The notes under the pieces were generated by a model. The model made no database searches, had not been told where the DNA came from, and worked only from the letters and a program-made list of their open reading frames with translations. The translations under genes and the position numbers were made by a program. From contig NZ_BOOB01000009.1 in the NCBI RefSeq assembly GCF_016863015.1, forward strand, positions 352,308 to 416,307: a stretch of 64,000 bases of DNA, read 5' to 3'. Numbering within the stretch: position 1 is the stretch's first letter; each line of letters starts with the position of its first letter. The stretch comes from Microbispora amethystogenes. GTDB taxonomy: Bacteria; Actinomycetota; Actinomycetes; Streptosporangiales; Streptosporangiaceae. Positions 55,334-64,000 of this stretch are shown piece by piece.

Positions 55334-56200
55334 GTGATACAGATCCAGGCTGGATCGGGTCCGACGGCACTGCGCATCCTGCTCGGCTCCCAGCTCCGCA
55401 AGCTCCGCGAGAGCAAGGGAATCAGCCGTGACCAGGCCGGCCGCTGCATCCGCGCGTCCGAGTCGAAGATCAGCCGGATGGAGCTGGGCCGGGTCGGCTT
55501 CAAGGAACGCGACGTCACCGACCTTCTCGTCCTGTACGGCGTGGAGGACGACGAGACACGCGACGTCGTCATGAACCTGGTCGACCAGGCCAACGAGCCC
55601 GGCTGGTGGCACCGCTTCAACGACCTGCTGCCGACCTGGTTCCAGGCGTACGTGGGCCTGGAGGAGGCGGCCGAGCGCATCCGCACCTACGAGGTGCAGT
55701 TCGTCCCCGGTCTGCTGCAGACCAAGGAGTACGCGCGTGCCGTGATCACGGCGGGCGCGGTCGGGGCGGCGCCGGAGGAGATCGCCCGGCGGGTGGACCT
55801 GCGGCTGCAGCGTCAGCGCATCCTCGACGGCGGCAACGCGCCGACGTTCTGGGCGGTGATCGACGAGGCCGCGCTGCGCCGCCCGATCGGCGGCACCGAG
55901 GTCATGCGGGGCCAGGTCCAGCACCTCATCGACCTGATGAACCAGCCCAACATCACGATCCAGGTGATTCCGTTCAGCTTCGGCGGACACGCCGCGGAGG
56001 GCGGCGCTTTCAGCATCCTGCGGTTCTCCGATCAGGACCTGCCCGACATCGTGTACGTCGAGCAGCTTGCGAGCGCTCTCTACCTGGACAAACGGGAAGA
56101 AGTGGACCGTTATACCGGGGTCATGGAGCGCCTCTGCGCGGTCAGCACGACCCCCGCCGAGACGGTGGACCTGCTGCGGCAGATCATGACCGAGCTCTGA
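55334..56200 (+). CDS. XRE-family regulator with DUF5753 domain
   Basis: A 288-residue regulator. The N-terminal helix-turn-helix (LRKLRESKGISRDQAGRCIRASESKISRMELG) is followed by DUF5753 (FQAYVGLEEAAERIRTYEVQFVPGLLQT, TFWAVIDEAALRR, VIPFSFGGHAAEGGAFSIL). The GTG at 55334 follows GAGGGAGG. The type is common in Streptosporangiales and streptomycetes and is usually linked to small DUF397 proteins or RsbW-like ATPases; here the ATPase is divergent and no DUF397 gene is seen. Confidence 0.95.
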   Translation: MIQIQAGSGPTALRILLGSQLRKLRESKGISRDQAGRCIRASESKISRMELGRVGFKERDVTDLLVLYGVEDDETRDVVMNLVDQANEPGWWHRFNDLLPTWFQAYVGLEEAAERIRTYEVQFVPGLLQTKEYARAVITAGAVGAAPEEIARRVDLRLQRQRILDGGNAPTFWAVIDEAALRRPIGGTEVMRGQVQHLIDLMNQPNITIQVIPFSFGGHAAEGGAFSILRFSDQDLPDIVYVEQLASALYLDKREEVDRYTGVMERLCAVSTTPAETVDLLRQIMTEL

Positions 56201-56403
56201 TCAGTCGCTCCAGCCCCTCATCTGCTCTAGACTGCCCTTGGCGTTGGACACCCGCCACAGTCGAGCATGCCCGGACAGGTCGCGTGCAGGCGGAGAGGGA
56301 GGTCCCTGCGCCCCTCACGTGGGCGCGGCGCGCGTTACTGTGCCGCGGTTGCCGTGCACGACGTGCCCGCGATCACCAGCTGCTGGACCAAGGAGATCAC
56401 CCC

Positions 56404-57816
56404 GTGAAGACCGCTGTCGAGGAGCTCAGCCCTACTCGGGTCAAGCTCACCGTCGAGGTGCCGTTCAAGGAGCTCGAGCCGAGCCTGCAGGCCGCCTACA
56501 AGAAGGTCGCGCAGCAGGTGCGCGTGCCCGGCTTCCGTCCTGGCAAGGTGCCGGCCCGGATCATCGAGCAGCGCTTCGGCCGCGCGGTGGTTCTCGAGGA
56601 GACCCTGAACGACGCACTGCCCAAGCTGTACGGCCAGGCCGTCGATGAGACCGAGGTCTTCCCGGTGAGCCAGCCGGAGATCGAGGTCACCAAGATCGAG
56701 GATGGTGAGCAGGTCGAGTTCACCGCCGAGGTGGACGTCCGTCCCGCCTTCGACATCCCCGGCTACGAGGGCGCCGAGATCGTGGTCGACCCGGCCGTGG
56801 TGAGCGACGAGGACGTCGACGCCCAGCTGGACGGCCTGCGCCAGCGCTTCGCCACCCTGACCGGGGTGGACCGCCCGGCCCAGAACGGCGACTACGTCGT
56901 GATGGACCTGCGTGCCGAGATCGACGGCCGCAACCTGGACGAGCAGCAGGCCGCCGACGTGTCGTACGAGGTCGGCGCCGGCTCGGTCCTCCAGGGCCTG
57001 GACGACGCGCTGCAGGGCATGGCGGCCGGCGAGGACAAGACCTTCCGCACCACCCTGGTCGGCGGTGAGAACGCCGGCGAGGAGGCCGACGTGATCATCA
57101 CGGTCAAGTCGGTGAAGGAGAAGGTGCTGCCCGAGCTGGACGACGAGTTCGCGCAGCTCGCCAGCGAGTTCGACACGCTCGACGAGCTGAAGGACAGCAT
57201 CCGCGAGCAGGCCCGCCGCAACAAGCTCGTCGACCAGGTCGTGCAGAGCCGCGAGAAGGCCCTTGAGGCGCTGCTCGACCGGATCGAGATCCCGCTGCCG
57301 GAGAGCGCGCTCACCGCCGAGATCGACGCGCGCAAGCACAATCTGGAGCACCAGATCTCCGAGAGCGGTCTGAGCCGCGAGGCGTACCTCCGTCTCCAGC
57401 AGACCACCGAGGAGGAGCTGTTCGCCGAGTACGAGGCGAACGCCGCCAAGGCCCTCAAGTCCGGCTTCGTGCTCGACAAGATCGTCAAGGCTGAGGACAT
57501 CGGCGTCAGCGAGCAGGAGCTCACCGACTTCGTGGTCCGCCGCGCCATGCAGATGGGCGTCGCGCCGAACACGCTGGCCCAGCACCTCGCCGACAACAAC
57601 CAGCTTCCGCTGGCGATGATGGAGATCGTGCGGGAGAAGGCCAAGACCCTCATCGGCGACGCGGCCAAGGTGACCGACACCGACGGCAACGAGGTGGACC
57701 TCAAGGCCATCTACGCCGAGCTCAACCCCGAGCAGGAGGCCGTGGGCGTGGAGGAGGCGCAGGAGGGCGACGAGCCCGCCGACGCTCCGGCCGCCGACGA
57801 GGCCAAGGAGAGCTGA
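56404..57816 (+). CDS. tig: Trigger factor
   Basis: A 470-residue ribosome-associated chaperone and prolyl isomerase. The N-terminal ribosome-binding domain has GFRPGKVPARI. The FKBP-type PPIase domain (about 155-245) begins at NGDYVVMDL, and a helical C-terminal chaperone domain follows. The end is a disordered acidic Glu/Ala tail. GTG 56404 has AAGGAG 8 nt upstream. It heads the tig-clpP1-clpP2-clpX block found across actinobacteria. Confidence 0.97.
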   Translation: MKTAVEELSPTRVKLTVEVPFKELEPSLQAAYKKVAQQVRVPGFRPGKVPARIIEQRFGRAVVLEETLNDALPKLYGQAVDETEVFPVSQPEIEVTKIEDGEQVEFTAEVDVRPAFDIPGYEGAEIVVDPAVVSDEDVDAQLDGLRQRFATLTGVDRPAQNGDYVVMDLRAEIDGRNLDEQQAADVSYEVGAGSVLQGLDDALQGMAAGEDKTFRTTLVGGENAGEEADVIITVKSVKEKVLPELDDEFAQLASEFDTLDELKDSIREQARRNKLVDQVVQSREKALEALLDRIEIPLPESALTAEIDARKHNLEHQISESGLSREAYLRLQQTTEEELFAEYEANAAKALKSGFVLDKIVKAEDIGVSEQELTDFVVRRAMQMGVAPNTLAQHLADNNQLPLAMMEIVREKAKTLIGDAAKVTDTDGNEVDLKAIYAELNPEQEAVGVEEAQEGDEPADAPAADEAKES

Positions 57817-58091
57817 GCTCCTCCGGCCGCACCGGCCGGGACGTTCCTCCGGCCGCACCGGCCGGGATGACGCTGGAACCCTCGTCGTGCCCGCGGGCGT
57901 GGCGAGGGTTTCCGGCTATATTCGCGGCAAATCCCTTTAAATATTTCCACGTCGGCGTGCCGTCGAGCGGCCGTACGGCTGGAAGCCCCGGCGGACCGGT
58001 GGGCCCGCCGCCGCGCTGTCAGGCACGGCGGGGGCGGAGAACGCGGGTGCGGGGCCGATCGGGGCTCGATCGTCCGCCGATCGGGGGCGGG
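57817..58091. repeat. Intergenic region after tig with tandem hairpin repeat
   Basis: A 26-bp unit is repeated twice in tandem (57820-57845 and 57846-57871). Each unit contains GGCCG-CAC-CGGCC, a small hairpin. These probably terminate tig transcription. The rest of the 382-nt gap to clpP1 has one AT-rich patch (57916-57950, TATATTCGCGGCAAATCCC) that may hold a promoter. No gene is seen. Confidence 0.6.
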
Positions 58092-58110
58092 GCATGCGCC
58101 GTCAGCGAAC
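58092..58110 (+). promoter_or_regulatory. Candidate ClgR box upstream of clpP1
   Basis: TGCGCCGTCAGCGAAC resembles the actinobacterial ClgR operator (CGC-N5-GCG with AAC on the right arm), about 90 nt before the clpP1 start. The left arm is imperfect. ClgR activates clpP operons in several actinobacteria, so the position is meaningful. Confidence 0.4.
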
Positions 58111-58198
58111 AGTACGGCGCGAGGGCATGACCTGTCTGCGCCGCGCGTTAAGGTCACAAGCAAAGCCAATCGTTTACGACGCATCGGAAGGTGACGCT

Positions 58199-58843
58199 GT
58201 GACCAGCCCGCCGACCTTCTTCCCGACCGGTGGTTCCGGCTTCGAGGCCCGGAGCCCGGAGGGTGGCCCCTCCCGCCTCGAGGATCAGCTCTACCAGCGC
58301 CTGCTGCGCGAGCGCATCGTGGTGCTCGGCACCCAGGTGAACGACGAGGTGGCCAACCGGCTGTGCGCTGAGCTCCTGCTCCTCGCCGCCGACGACCCCA
58401 ACCGCGACATCTGGATGTACATCAACTCCCCCGGCGGTTCCGTGACCGCGGGCATGGCGATTTACGACATGATGGAGTATGTGCCGAACGACGTGTGCAC
58501 CGTCGCCATGGGCCTGGCCGCCTCGATGGGGCAGTTCCTGCTCTGCGCGGGCGCCCGCGGCAAGCGGTACGCGCTCCCGCACGCCCGCATCATGATGCAC
58601 CAGCCCTCGGGCGGCATCGGGGGCACCGCGGCCGACATCGCGATCCAGGCCGAGCAGATGCTCTATGTGAAGAAGACGCTCGCGGAGCGGATCGCCTCTC
58701 ACACCGGCCAGCCGCTCGACCAGATCGAGCGCGACTCCGACCGGGACCGCTGGTTCACGGCCGAGGAGGCCAAGGACTACGGCTTCATCGACCACGTGGT
58801 GCGCAGCGCCCGCCAGGTGCCCTCCGAGGGCGCCGTCTCGTGA
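58199..58843 (+). CDS. clpP1: ATP-dependent Clp protease proteolytic subunit ClpP1
   Basis: A 214-residue serine protease subunit. The catalytic triad is Ser in [12 protein letters not shown], His in [11 protein letters not shown] and Asp in [16 protein letters not shown] 58199 has GGAAGG 7 nt upstream. ClpP1 and ClpP2 form a mixed tetradecamer fed by ClpX or ClpC. The next gene begins at or just after its stop. Confidence 0.97.
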   Translation: MTSPPTFFPTGGSGFEARSPEGGPSRLEDQLYQRLLRERIVVLGTQVNDEVANRLCAELLLLAADDPNRDIWMYINSPGGSVTAGMAIYDMMEYVPNDVCTVAMGLAASMGQFLLCAGARGKRYALPHARIMMHQPSGGIGGTAADIAIQAEQMLYVKKTLAERIASHTGQPLDQIERDSDRDRWFTAEEAKDYGFIDHVVRSARQVPSEGAVS

Positions 58844-58857
58844 CTGGAGCTTCCGAG

Positions 58858-59505
58858 ATGAGTGAGCTGATCCGGCCGGGTGACATCAACGGCCGCTACG
58901 TTCTTCCCTCCTTCGTCGAACGCACGTCGTACGGCGTCAAGGAGATGAACCCCTACAACAAGCTGTTCGAGGACCGCATCATCTTCCTCGGGGTCCAGAT
59001 CGACGACGCCTCGGCGAACGACGTGATGGCGCAGCTGCTCACGCTGGAGTCGCTGGACCCGGACCGAGACATCAGCATGTACATCAACTCGCCGGGCGGC
59101 TCGTTCACCGCGATGACGGCGATCTACGACACCATGCAGTTCGTCCGGCCCGAGATCCAGACGGTCTGCCTGGGGCAGGCGGCCTCGGCCGCGGCGATCC
59201 TGCTGGCCGGCGGCACGCCGGGCAAGCGGTTCGCGCTGCCGAACGCCCGGGTCCTGATCCACCAGCCCTACACCGAGGGCGGCGGTCAGGGCAGCGACAT
59301 CGAGATCCAGGCTCGTGAGATCCTGCGTATGCGGTCGCTGCTCGAGGACCTCGTGGCCAAGCACTCGGGCAAGTCGCCCGACGAGGTCCGCAGGGACATC
59401 GAGCGCGACAAGATCCTCAGCGCCGAGGAGGCGAAGGCGTACGGTCTGGTGGACGACATCATTCCGTCGCGGAAGAAGCGTGCGGCGGCGGTCGCCGCTT
59501 CCTGA
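58858..59505 (+). CDS. clpP2: ATP-dependent Clp protease proteolytic subunit ClpP2
   Basis: A 215-residue partner of ClpP1. The triad is Ser in [12 protein letters not shown], His in [12 protein letters not shown] and Asp in [16 protein letters not shown] 58858 has GGAG 8 nt upstream. A GTG at 58840 overlapping the clpP1 stop would add six residues and is possible by coupling. The clpP1-clpP2 order is typical. Confidence 0.97.
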   Translation: MSELIRPGDINGRYVLPSFVERTSYGVKEMNPYNKLFEDRIIFLGVQIDDASANDVMAQLLTLESLDPDRDISMYINSPGGSFTAMTAIYDTMQFVRPEIQTVCLGQAASAAAILLAGGTPGKRFALPNARVLIHQPYTEGGGQGSDIEIQAREILRMRSLLEDLVAKHSGKSPDEVRRDIERDKILSAEEAKAYGLVDDIIPSRKKRAAAVAAS

Positions 59506-59515
59506 GGGAGTTGCC

Positions 59516-59552
59516 GCACCGGAACAGTGCCCATTTGGGCACGTTCCGGTGC
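59516..59552 (+). terminator. Long hairpin between clpP2 and clpX
   Basis: GCACCGGAAC (59516-59525) pairs with 59543-59552, and GTGCCCA/TGGGCAC forms the inner stem with a 2-nt loop. The result is a 17-bp stem with a single bulged A. It is a strong terminator or attenuator, starting 11 nt after the clpP2 stop and separating clpX from the clpP pair. Confidence 0.85.
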
Positions 59553-59699
59553 GACTCACCGCTAGGGGGCTCACTGAGGGCCCGAGAGACGGTAACGTCG
59601 AAACCTGAGCGGGATGACGTTTTCGCACCGGATCACCATCGGTTGCGGACGGAAGCGACCGCGGCGGCAGGGGCGGTCCCACGCAAAGGAGTATCTGGG

Positions 59700-60983
59700 G
59701 TGGCACGCATCGGCGACGGGGGAGACCTGCTGAAGTGCTCGTTCTGCGGCAAGAGCCAGAAGCAGGTCAAGAAGCTCATCGCCGGACCAGGCGTCTACAT
59801 CTGCGATGAGTGCATCGATCTCTGCAACGAGATCATCGAGGAGGAGCTCTCGGAGTCCTCCGAGCTCAAGTGGGACAACCTCCCCAAGCCGCGTGAGATC
59901 TACGAGTTCCTCGACGCGTACGTCATCGGCCAGGACAAGGCCAAGAAGGCGCTGTCGGTCGCGGTCTACAACCACTACAAGCGCGTCCAGTCCGGGGAGC
60001 GGGGCCGCGACGACGGCCTGGAGCTGGCCAAGTCGAACATCCTGCTGCTCGGTCCAACCGGGTCGGGCAAGACCCTGCTGGCGCAGACCCTCGCCAAGAT
60101 GCTCAACGTGCCGTTCGCGATCGCGGACGCCACCGCGCTGACCGAGGCGGGCTACGTCGGCGAGGACGTGGAGAACATCCTCCTCAAGCTCATCCAGGCC
60201 GCCGACTACGACGTCAAGAAGGCCGAGACCGGGATCATCTACATCGACGAGGTCGACAAGATAGCCCGCAAGAGCGAGAACCCGTCGATCACCCGGGACG
60301 TGTCGGGCGAAGGCGTGCAGCAGGCCCTGCTGAAGATCCTGGAAGGGACCACCGCCAGCGTGCCGCCGCAGGGCGGCCGCAAGCACCCCCACCAGGAGTT
60401 CATCCAGATCGACACCACGAACGTGCTGTTCATCTGCGGTGGCGCGTTCGCCGGACTGGAGAAGATCATAGAGTCGCGGGTCGGCCGGAAGGGCATCGGC
60501 TTCAACGCGATCATCCACTCCAAGGAGGAGATGGACTCCTCGGACATCTTCTCCGACGTCATGCCGGAGGACCTGCTGAAGTTCGGCATGATCCCCGAGT
60601 TCGTCGGCCGGCTGCCGGTGATCACCTCGGTGCACAACCTCGACCGGAGCGCGCTGATCCAGATCCTCACCGAGCCGCGCAACGCGCTCGTGAAGCAGTA
60701 CCGGCGCCTGCTGGAGCTGGACAACGTCGAGCTCGAGTTCACCGACGACGCGCTGGAGGCGATCGCCGACCAGGCCATCCTGCGCGGCACCGGCGCCCGC
60801 GGTCTGCGCGCTATCCTGGAGGAGGTCCTCCAGTCGGTGATGTACGAGGTCCCCTCCCGGCAGGACGTGGCTCGCGTCGTCATCACCCGCGAGGCCGTGC
60901 TGGAGCACGTGAACCCGACCCTCGTGCCGCGCGACCAGCTGCAGGCCAAGCAGCAGCGCACGCCGCGGGAGAAGTCGGCCTGA
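59700..60983 (+). CDS. clpX: ATP-dependent Clp protease ATP-binding subunit ClpX
   Basis: A 427-residue AAA+ unfoldase that feeds substrates to ClpP1P2. The N-terminal zinc domain has four Cys (CSFCGKS ... [10 protein letters not shown]), Walker A is GPTGSGKT, Walker [12 protein letters not shown], and sensor/arm motifs follow ([10 protein letters not shown]). GTG 59700 has AAAGGAG 8 nt upstream. It is separated from clpP2 by 194 nt with a strong hairpin, so it probably has its own promoter. Confidence 0.97.
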   Translation: MARIGDGGDLLKCSFCGKSQKQVKKLIAGPGVYICDECIDLCNEIIEEELSESSELKWDNLPKPREIYEFLDAYVIGQDKAKKALSVAVYNHYKRVQSGERGRDDGLELAKSNILLLGPTGSGKTLLAQTLAKMLNVPFAIADATALTEAGYVGEDVENILLKLIQAADYDVKKAETGIIYIDEVDKIARKSENPSITRDVSGEGVQQALLKILEGTTASVPPQGGRKHPHQEFIQIDTTNVLFICGGAFAGLEKIIESRVGRKGIGFNAIIHSKEEMDSSDIFSDVMPEDLLKFGMIPEFVGRLPVITSVHNLDRSALIQILTEPRNALVKQYRRLLELDNVELEFTDDALEAIADQAILRGTGARGLRAILEEVLQSVMYEVPSRQDVARVVITREAVLEHVNPTLVPRDQLQAKQQRTPREKSA

Positions 60984-61065
60984 CTCCCGGCCGTCGCCGG
61001 CCATTGTCCACAGGGTGTGCGGCGACGGCGCGGGAGGCGTCCGGACCTCCCTAGAATTGGGCAGC

Positions 61066-63645
61066 GTGACTACGTCTGAGCTGCCCACCCAGTACGCCCC
61101 CGCCGAAGTCGAGACCCGGAGCTACGAGCGCTGGGTATCGGCGGGCTACTTCACCGCCGACCCGGGCAGTGGGCGCGAGCCGTACACCATCGTGCTGCCC
61201 CCGCCGAACGTCACCGGGTCGCTGCACGTGGGTCATGCGCTCGACCACTCGGTCCAGGACGCGCTGACCCGGCGCGCCCGCATGCGGGGCATGGAGACGC
61301 TGTGGCTTCCCGGCATGGACCACGCCGGCATCGCGACCCAGAACGTCGTGGAGCGAGAGATCGCCAAGGAGGGCCTGTCCCGCCACGACTTCGGCCGTGA
61401 GGCGTTCGTCGAGCGCGTCTGGCAGTGGAAGGAGGAGTCCGGCGGGCGGATCCTCGGCCAGATGACGAAACTCGGCGACGGCGTCGACTGGTCCCGCGAG
61501 CGGTTCACGATGGACGAGGGCCTCTCCCGCGCCGTCCAGACGATCTTCAAGAAGCTGTTCGACGACGGGCTCATCTATCGCGCCGAGCGGATCATCAACT
61601 GGTGCCCGCGCTGCCTCACCGCGCTGTCGGACATCGAGGTCGAGCACAGCGACGACGACGGCGAGCTCGTCTCCATCCGCTACGGCTCCGGTGACGAGGA
61701 GATCGTCGTCGCCACCACCCGGGCGGAGACCATGCTCGGCGACACCGCGGTGGCCGTCCACCCCGCCGACGAGCGATACGCGCATCTCATCGGCAAGCAC
61801 GTCGAGGTCCCGCTGACCGGCCGGCGCATCCCGATCGTCGCCGACGAGCACGTGGACCCCGCCTTCGGCACCGGTGCCGTCAAGGTCACCCCCGCCCACG
61901 ACCCCAACGACTTCGAGATCGGCCGCCGCCACTCGCTGGAGTCGCTCGTCGTCATGGACGAGCGCGGGGTCATCACCGCCCACGGGCCGTTCCAGGGCCT
62001 CGACCGGTTCGAGGCGCGGCCCGCCGTGGTCGCCGCGCTGCGCGAGCAGGGCCGGATCGTGGCCGAGAAACGGCCGTACGTCCATTCGGTGGGCCACTGC
62101 TCCCGCTGCAAGACCGTGGTCGAGCCGCGGCTGTCGCTGCAGTGGTTCGTCAACGTCACGCCGCTGGCCAAGGCCGCCGGCGACGCGGTGCGCGACGGCC
62201 GCACCCGCATCCACCCGCCGGAGCTGGCCAAGCGCTACTTCGACTGGGTCGACGACATGCACGACTGGTGCATCTCGCGGCAGCTGTGGTGGGGTCACCG
62301 CATCCCGGTCTGGTACGGCCCGGACGGCGACATGGTCTGTGTGGGGCCCGACGAGGAGCCGCCCGCCGGTTACGAGCAGGACCAGGACGTCCTGGACACG
62401 TGGTTCTCCTCCGGCCTGTGGCCGTTCTCCACGCTCGGCTGGCCCGACGAGACGCCCGAGCTGGCCCGCTTCTATCCGACGACCGTGCTCGTCACCGGCT
62501 ACGACATCCTCTTCTTCTGGGTCGCCCGGATGATGATGTTCGGGTTGTACGCGATGGACGGTCAGCCGCCGTTCCGCACGGTGGCGCTGCACGGCATGGT
62601 GCGCGACCAGTTCGGCAAGAAGATGTCGAAGTCGTTTGGCAACGTCGTCGACCCGCTCGACTGGATCGAGCGCTACGGCGCGGACGCCACGCGGTTCACC
62701 CTGCTGCGCGGCGCGAACCCCGGCTCCGACGTGGCGATCAGCGAGGACTGGGCGGCCGGATCGCGCAACTTCTGCAACAAGATCTGGAACGCCACCCGCT
62801 TCGCCCTGATGAACGGTGCCGTCTCCGACGGCCTGCCCGGCGACCTCACCCCGGCCGACCGCTGGATCCTGTCGCGGTTGCAGCGGGTCGTCACGACCAT
62901 CGACGCGGCCTTCGAGGACTTCGAGTTCGCCAAGGTCTCCGACGCGCTCTACCACTTCGCCTGGGACGAGGTCTTCGACTGGTACGTCGAACTGGCCAAG
63001 GTGCAGTTCGCCGAGGGCGGGGTGGTGGCCGAGAACACCAAGCGGGTGCTCGGCCATGTCCTCGACGCGCTGCTCCGGCTGCTCCACCCGCTGGTGCCCT
63101 TCGTGACGGAGGAGCTGTGGCGGGCGCTGACCGGGGGAGAGTCCATCGTGGTCGCCCCCTGGCCCGCCGTCTCGCCCGAGTTGCTCGACCCCGCGGCCGA
63201 GCAGGAGATCGTCGCGTTGCAGAACCTGGTGACCGAGGTGCGCAGGTTCCGCTCCGACCAGGGTCTGAAGCCCGGCCAGCGGGTGGCCGCACGGCTCTCC
63301 CTGCCGGGTACGGCTCTCGCCGCCCACGAGGGCGCGGTCCGCGTCCTGCTGCGCCTGGACGAACCATCGGAGACCTTCACTCCCACGGCCCGTCTCACCG
63401 TCGGCACTGTCCTCGTGGAGATCGACACGGCCGGAGCCATCGACGTCGCCGCGGAGCGCAAGCGTCTGGAGAAGGACCTCGCCGTGGCACGCAAGGAGCA
63501 GGCTCAGGTCACCGCGAAGCTGGGCAACGAGCAGTTCATGGCGAAGGCGCCCGAGGACGTGGTGGCCAAGGTGCGCCGGCGTGCTGAGCAGGCCGCGGAG
63601 GACATCTCCCGTCTGGAGGCCCAGCTCACCGCACTGCAGGGATAG
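61066..63645 (+). CDS. valS: Valyl-tRNA synthetase
   Basis: An 859-residue class I synthetase. The HIGH signature appears as HVGH ([18 protein letters not shown]) and the KMSKS motif as [10 protein letters not shown]. It has an editing domain, an anticodon-binding domain and the C-terminal coiled-coil arm typical of ValRS. The GTG at 61066 follows a TAGAAT at about 10 nt, so the transcript may be nearly leaderless. It lies 82 nt after clpX. There is no T-box leader. Confidence 0.97.
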   Translation: MTTSELPTQYAPAEVETRSYERWVSAGYFTADPGSGREPYTIVLPPPNVTGSLHVGHALDHSVQDALTRRARMRGMETLWLPGMDHAGIATQNVVEREIAKEGLSRHDFGREAFVERVWQWKEESGGRILGQMTKLGDGVDWSRERFTMDEGLSRAVQTIFKKLFDDGLIYRAERIINWCPRCLTALSDIEVEHSDDDGELVSIRYGSGDEEIVVATTRAETMLGDTAVAVHPADERYAHLIGKHVEVPLTGRRIPIVADEHVDPAFGTGAVKVTPAHDPNDFEIGRRHSLESLVVMDERGVITAHGPFQGLDRFEARPAVVAALREQGRIVAEKRPYVHSVGHCSRCKTVVEPRLSLQWFVNVTPLAKAAGDAVRDGRTRIHPPELAKRYFDWVDDMHDWCISRQLWWGHRIPVWYGPDGDMVCVGPDEEPPAGYEQDQDVLDTWFSSGLWPFSTLGWPDETPELARFYPTTVLVTGYDILFFWVARMMMFGLYAMDGQPPFRTVALHGMVRDQFGKKMSKSFGNVVDPLDWIERYGADATRFTLLRGANPGSDVAISEDWAAGSRNFCNKIWNATRFALMNGAVSDGLPGDLTPADRWILSRLQRVVTTIDAAFEDFEFAKVSDALYHFAWDEVFDWYVELAKVQFAEGGVVAENTKRVLGHVLDALLRLLHPLVPFVTEELWRALTGGESIVVAPWPAVSPELLDPAAEQEIVALQNLVTEVRRFRSDQGLKPGQRVAARLSLPGTALAAHEGAVRVLLRLDEPSETFTPTARLTVGTVLVEIDTAGAIDVAAERKRLEKDLAVARKEQAQVTAKLGNEQFMAKAPEDVVAKVRRRAEQAAEDISRLEAQLTALQG

Positions 63646-63948
63646 CTGCGGCAGATGAGGTTTGGGAGTGCCAGAGGCAGGGCAGGACTGTGAAGTTGCG
63701 CAAGTTGTGCTCGGCATACCCTGGCGGGTGCTAGTCTTTGTGCACGCGCAGGGAGTCGGCGAGTCGGAATACCCGCAAGGGATCCGGCTGTTAGGCTCTC
63801 TGCACTCCCTTCCTCTCACCCGATCTCGGGTCATCTCGTCGCGATTCGACGGGATGTCGCGGATCAGGTAAGTTCGAGGGGTTGCCCCGGAGACGGGGTG
63901 GCCGGAATTCTCGGCCGGAAATCGGAATTCAATGCAAATCGCCTCGAT
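63646..63948. other. Intergenic region after valS
   Basis: No coding frame is convincing. A small GGCCG/CGGCC hairpin (63900-63916) sits before the sequence becomes AT-rich near 63920. This is probably the start of the leader of a gene beyond the window. Confidence 0.4.
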
Positions 63949-63977
63949 TTGACACGAATAACGAGACCGGACAGAAT
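63949..63977 (+). promoter_or_regulatory. Strong sigma70-type promoter pointing out of the window
   Basis: A consensus -35 TTGACA (63949-63954), 17-nt spacer and CAGAAT (63972-63977), within an AT-rich stretch unusual for this genome. The transcript would run off the right edge. Confidence 0.6.
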
Positions 63978-64000
63978 AAAGGCACAACGGAAAACGCTCC

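Noticed and set aside
60984..61065. T-box leader before valS
   Set aside because: The 82-nt gap is too short and has no T-box sequence or specifier stem.

Overview
The window is high-GC actinobacterial DNA. The gene set (EttA, trigger factor, ClpP1-ClpP2-ClpX, ValS, PurU, group II truncated haemoglobin, SpoIIE/RsbW-type regulators, an XRE-DUF5753 regulator, a bL37-type tiny ribosomal protein) and the frequent GTG starts point to a member of the Streptosporangiales. The genus is an inference. Most of the window is ordinary chromosome, densely packed on both strands.

Layout. 0-7.5 kb: an acidic C-terminal tail, a membrane diguanylate cyclase, EttA, a thioesterase, a GH13 glucosidase, a truncated globin and an MscS channel. 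7.5-12.4 kb: a small unknown protein diverges from an XRE/TPR regulator, then a GNAT acetyltransferase, a 24-25 residue basic peptide gene and a protein with a decayed STAND ATPase domain plus TPRs. The peptide stop overlaps the start of the large protein (GTGA), so they form one translation unit. I consider this the best candidate for an undescribed peptide system here. 12.4-34.5 kb: Nudix, PurU, prolyl oligopeptidase, HNH, GNAT, FmdB-like, a secreted alpha/beta hydrolase, a WYL protein without its HTH, proline iminopeptidase, IlvD, a NERD protein, an amidase, LemA with a DUF2207-like partner, PepN, an aldehyde dehydrogenase, peptide deformylase and RpiB.

34.5-48.6 kb: SpoIIE phosphatase, an atypical LuxR response regulator, a site-2 protease, DinB and MerR proteins, and a secreted coiled-coil cell-wall protein. 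The last lies behind a clear c-di-AMP (ydaO-type) riboswitch and appears to start at CTG. Then galT with a DeoR regulator, bL37, a GAF-SpoIIE-ATPase fusion, TrpB2 and several small enzymes. 48.6-53.05 kb: tRNA-Pro and tRNA-Gly. The 3' half of tRNA-Gly and its terminator are repeated 959 bp away, with a deleted, tyrosine-less integrase remnant between the copies: the relic of an integrative element. Further on lie a ComB-like gene with an in-frame stop, a secreted serine hydrolase, and a decayed copy of the tRNA-Pro region near 52.9 kb.

53-64 kb: an imine-reductase-like enzyme with its divergent HxlR regulator, an RsbW-like ATPase diverging from an XRE-DUF5753 regulator around a perfect palindrome, then the conserved proteostasis block tig-clpP1-clpP2-clpX followed by valS. 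The window ends in a non-coding, more AT-rich leader with a strong promoter pointing out of the window.
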